Below are positions 1-7,144 of a DNA stretch of 8,663 nucleotides, one piece after another (position 1 is the first letter of the stretch; each line of letters begins with the position of its first letter). Origin of the DNA: RGIG7378 sp964500525. GTDB lineage: Bacteria > Bacillota > Clostridia > RGIG7378. Made by a program: the position numbers and the translations under genes. A model generated the notes under the pieces. The model saw nothing but the letters and a program-made list of their open reading frames with translations. It was not told where the DNA came from and did no database searches. The stretch covers positions 1 to 8,663 of the forward strand of contig CAZCOE010000053.1 of NCBI GenBank assembly GCA_964500525.1, in the 5' to 3' direction.

Positions 1-13
1 ATCCGCCGCCCCG

Positions 14-478
14 CTAGAAAAACAGGTTATACATGACCACGGCGTTCAAGATGCCAAAAAGGACGCCGGCACATACCTGGATGTGGGTGTGGCCTACAAA
101 CTCCTTGAGCTTAACCTCAGGCAGCTGATCCGAAGAGGACATTTCTTCAAAAAAATTCACAATTTCATTCAGCAAAACAGCCTGTTTGCCGGTTTCTCTG
201 CGGACACCGGCGGCGTCATGGCAGACGATGCTGGCAAAGATGGTGACCATGGCAAAGGTAAAGGATGAGAATCCAAACTCAAAACCGCTGAGAACTGCCA
301 TGGAGGCAACGGTTGCAGAGTGACTGCTGGGCATACCGCCGTCGCCAAACAACCTGCGGATATCAAAATGCTTGGTAACAATTGCGTGGATAATGCACTT
401 GATTAGCTGAGCCAATAGAAAGGAAGAAGTGCCTATGATAAGAAAGGGGTTTGTTATCATGTCGATAAACCAACGCAT
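14..478 (-). CDS. Divergent PAP2 family membrane protein (DUF212, YuiD-like)
   Basis: The 154-residue product is a small hydrophobic protein of the divergent PAP2 (acid phosphatase/vanadium haloperoxidase-related) family, of normal length for that group. The family signature is visible: GGMPSSHSA at about residues 47-55, then a membrane segment, then DAAGVRRETGKQA at about 88-100, and a C-terminal LKEFVGHTHIQV followed by a last membrane segment. An N-terminal hydrophobic stretch (about 10-33) precedes the motif, so three to four membrane spans are likely. By homology it may act on lipid or isoprenoid phosphates in the membrane, but no substrate is established for this subfamily. The start ATG (476-478 on the minus strand) has AAGGAG at 490-495, 11 bases upstream, slightly long but acceptable. 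It is transcribed away from the FAD-Rieske gene. The family call is firm; the activity is inferred. Confidence 0.9.
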   Translation of the reverse strand: MRWFIDMITNPFLIIGTSSFLLAQLIKCIIHAIVTKHFDIRRLFGDGGMPSSHSATVASMAVLSGFEFGFSSFTFAMVTIFASIVCHDAAGVRRETGKQAVLLNEIVNFFEEMSSSDQLPEVKLKEFVGHTHIQVCAGVLFGILNAVVMYNLFF

Positions 479-561
479 ATTAGAGGAAGCTCCTTAAAAT
501 AATGATAGTAATCGGCAGGGCCGACTGCATAATGGGGCTGGAACAATATTACAAGGACATC

Positions 562-590
562 ATTATACTTGATTAATACCATAATGTCAC
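562..590 (-). promoter_or_regulatory. Probable sigma-A promoter for the PAP2-family gene
   Basis: Reading the minus strand there is GTGACA (590-585, one mismatch from TTGACA), a 17-base spacer, and a perfect TATAAT (567-562). Transcription would start near 555 and leave an untranslated leader of about 75 bases before the ATG at 478. This is the best promoter match in the window. The leader contains a small TCGGC/GCCGA hairpin at 512-524. Confidence 0.7.
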
Positions 591-598
591 CTTATAGA
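569..598 (+). promoter_or_regulatory. Possible promoter for the FAD-Rieske oxidoreductase gene
   Basis: TTGATT (569-574), an 18-base spacer and TATAGA (593-598) give a moderate match on the plus strand, each hexamer matching about four of six consensus bases. Transcription would begin near 605. The element lies on top of the opposite-facing promoter of the minus-strand gene, so the two could compete. It is weaker than its partner and is proposed mainly because some promoter is needed in this gap. Confidence 0.35.
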
Positions 599-666
599 GC
601 AAAAACTGCAGATTTCGTGAAAAAAGGGGAACACTAAACAACAAATAACGAAAAGAAGAACAAAAC

Positions 667-1983
667 ATGAAATCAATTTGGACAGAATCGGCCAAGCGCC
701 CGGAGTTTAAACATCTGGAGGGAGATGCTGCCACAGATGTTCTCATAATCGGCGGAGGAATTGCAGGAATCCTCTGCGCCTACAAGCTCAGGGAATCAGG
801 GGTGGATTGCATGCTGGTGGAGGCGGATCAGATCTGCGGCGGAGTCACACAGAACACCACTGCAAAGATTACCCTGCAGCACGGCTTGATCTACCACAAG
901 ATGATAAGCAGATTTGGCAGAGAAATGGCATGCCGCTATCTTCACGCCCAGAAAATGGCTATGGAGCAATACAAAGCCCTGTGCAGCACTATTCCCTGTG
1001 ATTATGAGGAGAAGGACAACTACGTATATTCCCTGGACGACCCCCGCATTATTCAACAGGAGGCAGCTGCCCTGAACAGCATTGGATGCCCTGCGGATGT
1101 GGTGACCAATTTGCCCCTGCCAATTTCAGTGGCCGGAGCGGTGCGGGTGGCAGGCCAGGCCCAATTTCATCCGCTGAAATTCATTTACACATTGGCCAAG
1201 GACCTGCCAATCTACCAGCACACCAAGGTTTTGGAGCTGTCTCCCAGGGAGGTTATTACTAATCACGGAGTAATCAGGCCAAAGAAGATAATTGTGGCTA
1301 CCCATTTCCCATTGCTGAACAAGCATGGCTTCTATTTCCTCAAGTTGTATCAACATCGTTCCTACGTGATTGCTCTGGGAAAGGGGCCCCAGGTAGAGGG
1401 AATGTATGTGGATGAAAACCACAAGGGAATGTCATTCAGGAACTATGGAGACAGGCTGCTGCTGGGAGGCGGAGGCCACAGGACAGGCAAACAGGGAGGC
1501 GGCTGGCAGGAACTGGAATCATTTGCCATGAGGAATTATCCGGAGGCTGAAATTCTGGGACGATGGGCCACCCAGGACTGCATGACCCTGGACAGCATTC
1601 CCTATATCGGACGATATTCGGCCTCTACTCCGGATCTCTTTGTGACTGCAGGGTTCAATAAGTGGGGCATGACCTCATCTATGGTGGCAGCTATGCTGCT
1701 TACAGATCTGGTGCAGGACAAGCCCAACGATTATGCAGATGTGTTTTCACCTTCCAGGAGCATTCTCAGGCCACAGCTGGCGGTAAATGCAGCAGAATCC
1801 CTGATTGGATTGCTGACGCCAACCACACCCAGATGCCCACACCTGGGCTGTGCACTGAAGTACAATCCCCAGGAACATTCCTGGGACTGCGGCTGTCATG
1901 GGTCCCGTTTTACAGAGACGGGAGAACTCATAGATAACCCCGCCACCGACGACAAGTCCGGCATGCCCCAGCCCCCCAAATGA
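667..1983 (+). CDS. FAD-dependent oxidoreductase with C-terminal Rieske [2Fe-2S] domain
   Basis: The 438-residue protein joins a DadA/glycine-oxidase-like FAD domain to a Rieske iron-sulfur domain, the layout of Bacillus YhfW and relatives. The dinucleotide-binding loop is GGGIAG at residues 29-34, with E52 ending the second strand as the expected ribose ligand. TQNTTAK at 61-67 and GGGGH at 267-271 are typical later FAD-domain blocks. The Rieske cluster ligands are C390, H392, C408 and H411 (CxH-x15-CxxH), with C395 and C410 placed to form the usual disulfide. It is probably a soluble cytosolic amine or amino-acid oxidoreductase passing electrons through the cluster; the substrate is unknown. 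The Rieske part ends soon after the NPA motif in a polar tail, so the protein is shorter than I recall for relatives (about 500 residues). The ribosome binding site is weak (AGAAGA, 654-659). It appears to be transcribed alone: a new promoter follows it. Confidence 0.88.
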   Translation: MKSIWTESAKRPEFKHLEGDAATDVLIIGGGIAGILCAYKLRESGVDCMLVEADQICGGVTQNTTAKITLQHGLIYHKMISRFGREMACRYLHAQKMAMEQYKALCSTIPCDYEEKDNYVYSLDDPRIIQQEAAALNSIGCPADVVTNLPLPISVAGAVRVAGQAQFHPLKFIYTLAKDLPIYQHTKVLELSPREVITNHGVIRPKKIIVATHFPLLNKHGFYFLKLYQHRSYVIALGKGPQVEGMYVDENHKGMSFRNYGDRLLLGGGGHRTGKQGGGWQELESFAMRNYPEAEILGRWATQDCMTLDSIPYIGRYSASTPDLFVTAGFNKWGMTSSMVAAMLLTDLVQDKPNDYADVFSPSRSILRPQLAVNAAESLIGLLTPTTPRCPHLGCALKYNPQEHSWDCGCHGSRFTETGELIDNPATDDKSGMPQPPK

Positions 1984-2023
1984 GCCACAGAACATGGATG
2001 AAATCCCATCCGGAACGTAGTAG

Positions 2024-2051
2024 TTGACCATGGTTTGTGTTACAATATAAG
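2024..2051 (+). promoter_or_regulatory. Probable promoter of the SDR-YitT-DUF3877-M3-M29 operon
   Basis: TTGACC (2024-2029), a 16-base spacer and TATAAG (2046-2051) match the sigma-A consensus at five of six bases each. An overlapping alternative -10 is TACAAT (2041-2046) preceded by TGT, an extended -10 form. Either would start transcription about 30 to 40 bases before the dehydrogenase start codon. A perfect 10-base palindrome, TTTCCGGAAA (2058-2067), lies at the predicted start site and could be an operator. Confidence 0.6.
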
Positions 2052-2092
2052 GCGTATTTTCCGGAAATGTAGGATTCAGGGGGTGTACATTC

Positions 2093-2884
2093 ATGAAGAT
2101 TGCTATTGTTACCGGAGCGTCCTCTGGGATGGGCAGAGAATTCCTGCTCAGAATAGACAAGGAATACAAATTAGACCAGATCTGGGCTATCGCCCGGAAC
2201 AAGGAGAGGCTGGATCAGCTGCAGAACTGGGCCACCACGCCTATCAGGACATTTTCTCTGGACCTGACAGATCCTGCCTCTATAGATGTGATTGCTGCCG
2301 CCCTGGGAGAGGAACAGCCCTGGGTTCAGCTGCTGATTAACTGCAGCGGATTCGGCAAGTTCGGCACCTTTGAGAGCATTGATCAGAGGGACAACACAGG
2401 CATGATAGACCTGAACTGTCGTTCATATGTGGCAATGACCCAAACGGTGCTTCCCTATATGAACAGGAGAGGCATTATCCTCAACGTGGACTCCATGTCG
2501 GCGTTTATGCCCCTGCCCCACGTGGCAATTTACGCAGCAACCAAGGCCTTTGTCCTCAGCTGGAGCAGGGCCCTCAATGTGGAGCTTCGCCCCCGGGGAA
2601 TTCGCTCCATTGCATTCTGCCCCTATTGGGTTATGACCTCCTTCTTTGATCGGGCCAATGACAAGCAGGACATCCAACATTTTGACAAGGTATATACCAC
2701 CGAGTTTGTGGTGGGCAAGGCTATGACCTATATGCGCAGGAAAAAGGGAGACACCTGTGTGCCCGGGCTGTACGCCAAGCTCCTGCACCTTACATCCAGA
2801 ATTATGCCCAAACGCTTTGTAATGTGGGTTTGGACCAGATCACAGAAGCTTGACAGGAGAGACCGCCATGCCCAAGAATCGTAG
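2093..2884 (+). CDS. Short-chain dehydrogenase/reductase (SDR family)
   Basis: The 263-residue product is a classical SDR oxidoreductase with one Rossmann domain. The cofactor loop TGASSGMG covers residues 8-15, and an arginine in ARNKERL after the second strand suggests NADP(H) preference. The active-site set is complete: N83 in the NCSG block, S134, Y147 and K151 (YAATK). The substrate cannot be told. The basic, aromatic-rich C-terminus (about residues 235-263, with FVMWVW) may touch the membrane or form a lid. The ATG start has AGGGGGTG (2078-2085) seven bases upstream. It is the first gene of the operon, and its last 17 bases overlap the start of the YitT gene, suggesting translational coupling. 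The family call is strong; the pathway is unknown. Confidence 0.9.
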   Translation: MKIAIVTGASSGMGREFLLRIDKEYKLDQIWAIARNKERLDQLQNWATTPIRTFSLDLTDPASIDVIAAALGEEQPWVQLLINCSGFGKFGTFESIDQRDNTGMIDLNCRSYVAMTQTVLPYMNRRGIILNVDSMSAFMPLPHVAIYAATKAFVLSWSRALNVELRPRGIRSIAFCPYWVMTSFFDRANDKQDIQHFDKVYTTEFVVGKAMTYMRRKKGDTCVPGLYAKLLHLTSRIMPKRFVMWVWTRSQKLDRRDRHAQES

Positions 2885-3746
2885 TTTTTTGAGGTTTCTA
2901 TGGACCTTTTTTCAGCTTACCCTGGGATCTGTAATATATTCCCTGGGAGTTGCATTTTTTCTGGATCCTCTGGACCTGGCTCCCGGAGGACTGACCGGTA
3001 TAGCCATTATATTGGACAACTTTATACCCCTGGGTCTGGGCGTTATCGTATTCATTCTCAACATTCCCATTCTGATCCTGGGACTTAAGGTATTTGGCAA
3101 GAGCTTTTTGCTGTCCACATGCTACTCCACAGTGTTAATATCCCTGCTCATGGAGGCTTTTGCCGATGTGGGCAACAATACCGCCATCACCGATGACAGA
3201 CTGTTGGCAGCATTGGCAGGCGGCGTGCTGCTGGCTCTGGGAATGGGGATTGTGTTCAGATGCGGCGGCACCACCGGGGGCATGGACGTTATTATCAAGC
3301 TGGTACACCTGAAGTATAGACACGTCAAAACCGGCACAATTATGCTGATGATCGATGTATCCATTGTTGGGGCATCTGCCCTGGCCTTTAAAAATTTGGA
3401 AATTGCACTGTACGCCACAGTTGCACTGTTTATTCAGAGCGTGGTGTTCGACAAGGTGCTGTACGGAACCGACGAGGCCAAGCTGGTGTATATCGTCAGC
3501 GATAACTACCATGAAATCGCTGTCCGCATGCTCAAGGAGATCAACGTAGGTCTCACCCTGCTGGAGGGAGAGGGGGCCTATACGGGACAGGACAAGCGTG
3601 TGCTGATGACCGTTGCCAAGAAACAGAATTTTCCCAAGATCAAGGATGTGGTCAAGTCCGTGGATCCCAAGGCGTTTATGATCGTTTCCTCTGCCACCGA
3701 GGTGTTTGGCGCCGGATTCAAGAGCGCACAAAAGGAGGAACTGTAG
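2868..3746 (+). CDS. YitT family membrane protein (two DUF161 repeats plus DUF2179)
   Basis: The 292-residue protein has about five or six membrane segments in its first two thirds, including PGGLTGIAI near residue 39 and GGTTGGMDVI at 133-142, the paired glycine-rich signatures of YitT-type proteins. The C-terminal soluble part (about 225-285, with VLMTVAKKQ and DPKAFMIVSSATEVFG) is the DUF2179 domain, which resembles small ligand-binding regulatory domains. The family is widespread in Bacillota, and its transport or other role is not established. I choose ATG 2868 because AGGAGA (2855-2860) lies seven bases upstream; an in-frame TTG at 2850 would add six residues but sits before that site. 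The gene overlaps the SDR stop by 17 bases and ends three bases before the next start, so it belongs in the operon. Confidence 0.9.
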   Translation: MPKNRSFLRFLWTFFQLTLGSVIYSLGVAFFLDPLDLAPGGLTGIAIILDNFIPLGLGVIVFILNIPILILGLKVFGKSFLLSTCYSTVLISLLMEAFADVGNNTAITDDRLLAALAGGVLLALGMGIVFRCGGTTGGMDVIIKLVHLKYRHVKTGTIMLMIDVSIVGASALAFKNLEIALYATVALFIQSVVFDKVLYGTDEAKLVYIVSDNYHEIAVRMLKEINVGLTLLEGEGAYTGQDKRVLMTVAKKQNFPKIKDVVKSVDPKAFMIVSSATEVFGAGFKSAQKEEL

Positions 3747-3749
3747 AGA

Positions 3750-4289
3750 TTGATTTACCGGGCGCTGTATAATAACATAATCGACAATATCAAGGAGGCC
3801 CACATGAAGCTGGGCTTCACAGACAGCGAGGTCAGTCTCAACTATCAGTTCCGCAGCCTGGGCCATTTGGTGGGGGAGGTACCTGCCACAGAGGCCCTGG
3901 AGGTATTGGTGGAGGAGGCCCGGCCCACATTGGGCCAGCTGACATATAGGATCAGGGACAATGTGGTTCGCATAACCGTTCCCAGAGAGGGAGTCAGATA
4001 TGTGAGGGACCATGTTCCGGAGCGGCCCCTGCTGAGAGATCTCATCTCTCTGGTTCAGCAGCCTGCAGTGACTCTGGAGGAAATCCTGGCCATGTTCCGC
4101 ACACATTCGGACAAGGTGGCATGGGAGCCTACAGAAGAGGGCGGCATGGATTACGTAATATGGTTCCCGGAGGGAGAGCCCGACGACTACAGGTATTGCC
4201 TGTGTCTGGACGGCCTGGGAGCTACATATCACAGATTGTCAAAGGCAGATTTTGAGGACATTTATAAGAAAGACGAGGAGACAAAATGA
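3750..4289 (+). CDS. DUF3877-like protein of unknown function
   Basis: The 179-residue acidic, soluble protein resembles the DUF3877 family of Lachnospiraceae and related clostridia, judged from remembered features: an N-terminal NIIDNIKEAHMKLGF block, a middle LEEILAMFRTHSD block, and a C-terminal DYVIWFPEGEPDDYRYCLCLD followed by YHRLSKADFEDI. No enzyme motif, signal peptide or membrane segment is visible. The TTG start at 3750 is preferred because it keeps the conserved N-terminal helix; it has AAAGGAGG at 3731-3738, 11 bases upstream. An ATG at 3804 with AAGGAGG at 3792-3798 would remove that helix's first 18 residues but has better spacing, so an internal start is possible. The stop overlaps the M3 peptidase start in an ATGA, the usual sign of coupled translation. 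The gene is certainly real; its function is unknown. Confidence 0.78.
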   Translation: MIYRALYNNIIDNIKEAHMKLGFTDSEVSLNYQFRSLGHLVGEVPATEALEVLVEEARPTLGQLTYRIRDNVVRITVPREGVRYVRDHVPERPLLRDLISLVQQPAVTLEEILAMFRTHSDKVAWEPTEEGGMDYVIWFPEGEPDDYRYCLCLDGLGATYHRLSKADFEDIYKKDEETK

Positions 4290-5971
4290 TTACCAAGGTT
4301 AAGGATTTACCCTACAAGAGATCTACAGTGGAGGAGCTGGAGCAGGCATACAGCCGTTTTGAGCAGGCCGTTAAGTCTGCCACTTCCGCAGACCAGATTC
4401 TGCAGGCCCGCAAGGAATTCCTGGATGGAGGCGTATGCGACTTTGCTACTGCATCTGCTTTGGCCCAGTGCAGGTTTACCCTGGACATGAACGACGAGTT
4501 CTACAAGCAGGAGCAGGACTATTACGACGAGAACAGCCCCCTGGCGTCTAACCTGATGGTAAAGATGGCCGACCTGATGCTGACCAGCCCATTCAGGGCA
4601 GAGCTGGAGAAGGCACTGCCGGCCACGGTATATCTTAACTACGATATAGCCAAGAAGGCCCACAGCGAGGCAATTATCCCGGATGAGCAGGAGGAGAACG
4701 CACTGGTTACAGGATACTCCCAGCTCATGAGCGGCCTTATGTTGGATTGGCAAGGGGAGAAGAAGCCGCTGTCCTATGTGCGAGGATTCATGGAGGACCG
4801 GGACAGAGACGTTCGCGCCGCTGCAGCAGAGGCCATTGGCAAGGGACTGGAGTCTGTATCCGACCAGCTTGACAAATACTACGACGACTTGGTCAAGGTT
4901 CGTGACCGTATGGCCAAGAAGATGGGCTATGAGAACTATATCCAGCTGGGATATTACCGCATGGGCCGCATCGACTACAACAAGGAGATGGTGGAGAAGT
5001 TCCGGGCCAACGTGCTGGAGTCCATAGTTCCTGCGGTTAAGGAAATAAAGGCAGGCGTGGCAAAGGAGCTGGGCATCGACCAGATTATGATCTACGACAA
5101 CGACATCGTCTCCAGAGAGGGCAATCCCCGTCCCATGGGCGACAAAGAGCAGATCTTTGCAGCCGCCAAGCAGATGTACAACGAAATGAACCCGGAGATT
5201 GGCGCGTTTATGGAGGAGATGCAGGAGGCAGAGGCCTTTGATGTGGAGCCTCGAATGGGCAAGTGGGGCGGAGGATACTGCACCAACTTTGCCAGATTCA
5301 AGCAGCCATTTATCCTGGCCAATTTCAACGGTTCCTCAGGGGACATCGACGTAATAACCCACGAGTTCGGCCATGCATGGGCAATGCACAAGGCAAACTA
5401 TGAGGGCGATCCGGAGTGCGATGTGGGTTCAATGGAGACAGCCGAAACCCATTCCATGAGCATGGAGTTCTTCAGCTGGCCCTGGATGCACCTGTTCTTT
5501 GCAGATCCTAAGGCATACTGCCGCAAGCACCTGGCCGATGCACTGACATTCATTCCCTACGGAGTTATTGTGGACGAATACCAGCACAGGGTCTATTCTC
5601 AGCCTGAAATGACCCCTGCACAGCGGAATCAGGTATGGCTGGAGCTGGAGGCCAAGTACAGGCCTTACCTGTCCTACAAGGGCATTCCTTACCTGGAGAA
5701 GGGTACCAGATGGCAGTTCCAGATGCACATCTATGAGTCCCCCTTCTACTACATCGACTACTGTCTGGCCCAGGTAGTGTCTCTGGAATTCCTGGCCGCA
5801 TCCATGGACAACTATCAGGAGGCACTGTCCAGGTACATGGAGCATGCAGCCCGGGGAGGCAAGTATGCATTCAATACATTGGTGAAATTGGCCGGTCTGG
5901 CCAGCCCCTTTGAGGAGGGCGCCCTGGCAAAGGTTATAGACAACATTATGGCTAAGCTGAACACACTGTAA
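4286..5971 (+). CDS. M3 family oligoendopeptidase (M3B, PepF-like)
   Basis: The 561-residue protein is a zinc oligoendopeptidase of peptidase family M3, the usual size for the clostridial M3B group. The zinc site is HEFGH at residues 359-363, with H359 and H363 as ligands, E360 as the general base and E387 (in ETHSMSMEF) as the third ligand, at the spacing known from thimet oligopeptidase. The C-terminal HIYESPFYYIDY block supplies the tyrosine and histidine residues that bind substrate. Without a signal peptide it should work in the cytosol, cutting short peptides, for example imported ones or proteasome-like products. The ATG overlaps the preceding stop by four bases, with GAGGAG (4275-4280) upstream. 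The M29 aminopeptidase follows after 14 bases, so endo- and exopeptidase are made together. The peptide sequence preference cannot be told. Confidence 0.95.
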   Translation: MITKVKDLPYKRSTVEELEQAYSRFEQAVKSATSADQILQARKEFLDGGVCDFATASALAQCRFTLDMNDEFYKQEQDYYDENSPLASNLMVKMADLMLTSPFRAELEKALPATVYLNYDIAKKAHSEAIIPDEQEENALVTGYSQLMSGLMLDWQGEKKPLSYVRGFMEDRDRDVRAAAAEAIGKGLESVSDQLDKYYDDLVKVRDRMAKKMGYENYIQLGYYRMGRIDYNKEMVEKFRANVLESIVPAVKEIKAGVAKELGIDQIMIYDNDIVSREGNPRPMGDKEQIFAAAKQMYNEMNPEIGAFMEEMQEAEAFDVEPRMGKWGGGYCTNFARFKQPFILANFNGSSGDIDVITHEFGHAWAMHKANYEGDPECDVGSMETAETHSMSMEFFSWPWMHLFFADPKAYCRKHLADALTFIPYGVIVDEYQHRVYSQPEMTPAQRNQVWLELEAKYRPYLSYKGIPYLEKGTRWQFQMHIYESPFYYIDYCLAQVVSLEFLAASMDNYQEALSRYMEHAARGGKYAFNTLVKLAGLASPFEEGALAKVIDNIMAKLNTL

Positions 5972-5985
5972 ATTCGGAGGGAAAC

Positions 5986-7101
5986 ATGAGAGACAAGAGA
6001 ATACAGACATTGGCCCACAATCTGGTGAACTATTCCTGCAAAATACAGCCCGGAGAGAAGCTGCTGGTGGAGTTGACAGGTGTGGACCCTGAGATTGGCA
6101 AGGCAATTGCAGAGGAAACATATGCAGTTGGCGGCCACCCATTCATCCAGGTGGTGGACCCGGGAATCAAGAGGGCAATCATGATGGGCATGACCGATGA
6201 ACAGGCAGCCCTTATGGCAAAGTACGACGCATTCCGCATGTCCGACATGGACGCATATATTGGAATTCGCGGCGGGAACAACCTGTTTGAGGAGGTGGAT
6301 GTTCCTGCAGAACAGCGCAAGGCATATCAGTTGGGATATTCCAAGCCGGTACATATGGACATTCGACTGAATCACACCAAGTGGTGCGTAATGCGCTGGC
6401 CCACTTCCGGCATGGCTCAGTCCGCAGGCCAGTCCACAGAGGCCTTCGAGGACTTCTACTTTGACGTATGCTGTCTGGACTACTCCAAGATGGACAGGGC
6501 AATGGATGCCCTCAAGGCATTAATGGAGCGCACGGACAAGGTGAGACTGGTGGCACAGGATACGGACATTACATTCTCAATTAAGGGAATGCCTGCCATC
6601 AAGTGTGCAGGCTCTCTGAATATCCCCGACGGCGAGATTTACTCTGCTCCTGTGAAGAATTCCGTAAATGGCGTTATCCACTACAACACACCCTCTATGA
6701 ACCAGGGGAAGAAGTTTGAGGACGTTCGCCTAACATTCAAGGATGGCAGGATTGTGGAGGCCACATCAAACGACACCGAGACAATCAACAAGATATTGGA
6801 TGTGGATGAGGGGGCAAGATACGTAGGCGAGTTTGCAATCGGCGTGAACCCCTACATTAACAAGCCCATGATGGACACACTTTTCGACGAAAAGATTGCC
6901 GGCTCTATCCACTTCACACCGGGCAACAGCTACGACGACTGCGACAATGGCAACAAATCTTCCCTCCACTGGGATCTGGTGCTCATTATGACACCGGAAT
7001 ACGGCGGCGGCGAAATCTGGTTTGACGATGTGCTGATCCGTAAGGACGGCAGGTTCGTTCTGCCTGAGTTGGAGTGCCTGAACCCGGAAAATTTGAAATA
7101 A
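5986..7101 (+). CDS. M29 family aminopeptidase (AmpS/thermophilic-type)
   Basis: The 371-residue protein is a metal-dependent aminopeptidase of peptidase family M29, slightly shorter than the approximately 400-410 residues of AmpS and aminopeptidase T. The two-metal site is recognisable: E217 in PDGEIYSAP, E282 in GEFAIG, H309 in SIHFTPG, and H328 with D330 in HWD; Y316 lies in the NSY block that follows the H309 motif. These enzymes remove N-terminal residues from peptides with broad specificity. There is no signal peptide, so it is cytosolic and probably finishes the peptides made by the adjacent M3 endopeptidase. CGGAGGG (5975-5981) lies just before the ATG. An intrinsic terminator begins nine bases after its stop, making it the last gene of the main operon. 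Confidence 0.93.
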   Translation: MRDKRIQTLAHNLVNYSCKIQPGEKLLVELTGVDPEIGKAIAEETYAVGGHPFIQVVDPGIKRAIMMGMTDEQAALMAKYDAFRMSDMDAYIGIRGGNNLFEEVDVPAEQRKAYQLGYSKPVHMDIRLNHTKWCVMRWPTSGMAQSAGQSTEAFEDFYFDVCCLDYSKMDRAMDALKALMERTDKVRLVAQDTDITFSIKGMPAIKCAGSLNIPDGEIYSAPVKNSVNGVIHYNTPSMNQGKKFEDVRLTFKDGRIVEATSNDTETINKILDVDEGARYVGEFAIGVNPYINKPMMDTLFDEKIAGSIHFTPGNSYDDCDNGNKSSLHWDLVLIMTPEYGGGEIWFDDVLIRKDGRFVLPELECLNPENLK

Positions 7102-7109
7102 TTATCTTG

Positions 7110-7135
7110 AGTCCTGCTTTGTGCAGGACTTTTTT
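7110..7135 (+). terminator. Intrinsic terminator after the M29 gene
   Basis: A perfect 8-base-pair stem, AGTCCTGC (7110-7117) with GCAGGACT (7123-7130), encloses a five-base loop TTTGT and runs directly into six Ts (7130-7135). This is a textbook rho-independent terminator. The GGAGGA ribosome binding site of the next gene starts at the very next base (7136), with no room for a promoter between them. Confidence 0.9.
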
Positions 7136-7144
7136 GGAGGAAAC

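Noticed and set aside
1996..2011. Terminator after the FAD-Rieske gene (GGATG/CATCC stem)
   Set aside because: The stem is only five base pairs and no T-run follows it.
2850..2867. Upstream TTG start for the YitT gene
   Set aside because: The ribosome binding site AGGAGA (2855-2860) would lie within the coding sequence, and it is ideally spaced for ATG 2868.
3135..4232. 365-codon open frame on the minus strand opposite the YitT and DUF3877-like genes
   Set aside because: It lies antisense to two well-supported genes, its translation is rich in H, Q, C and L with no recognisable domain, and the frame is open as a by-product of codon bias on the coding strand.
5429..6375. Long minus-strand open frames opposite the M3 and M29 genes
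   Set aside because: They overlap catalytic regions of both peptidases, lack ribosome binding sites and show no domain of their own.
7121..7144. Upstream GTG start for the aldo/keto reductase
   Set aside because: The GTG lies inside the terminator hairpin, and the ribosome binding site at 7136-7141 points to ATG 7145; the added residues do not belong to the barrel fold.
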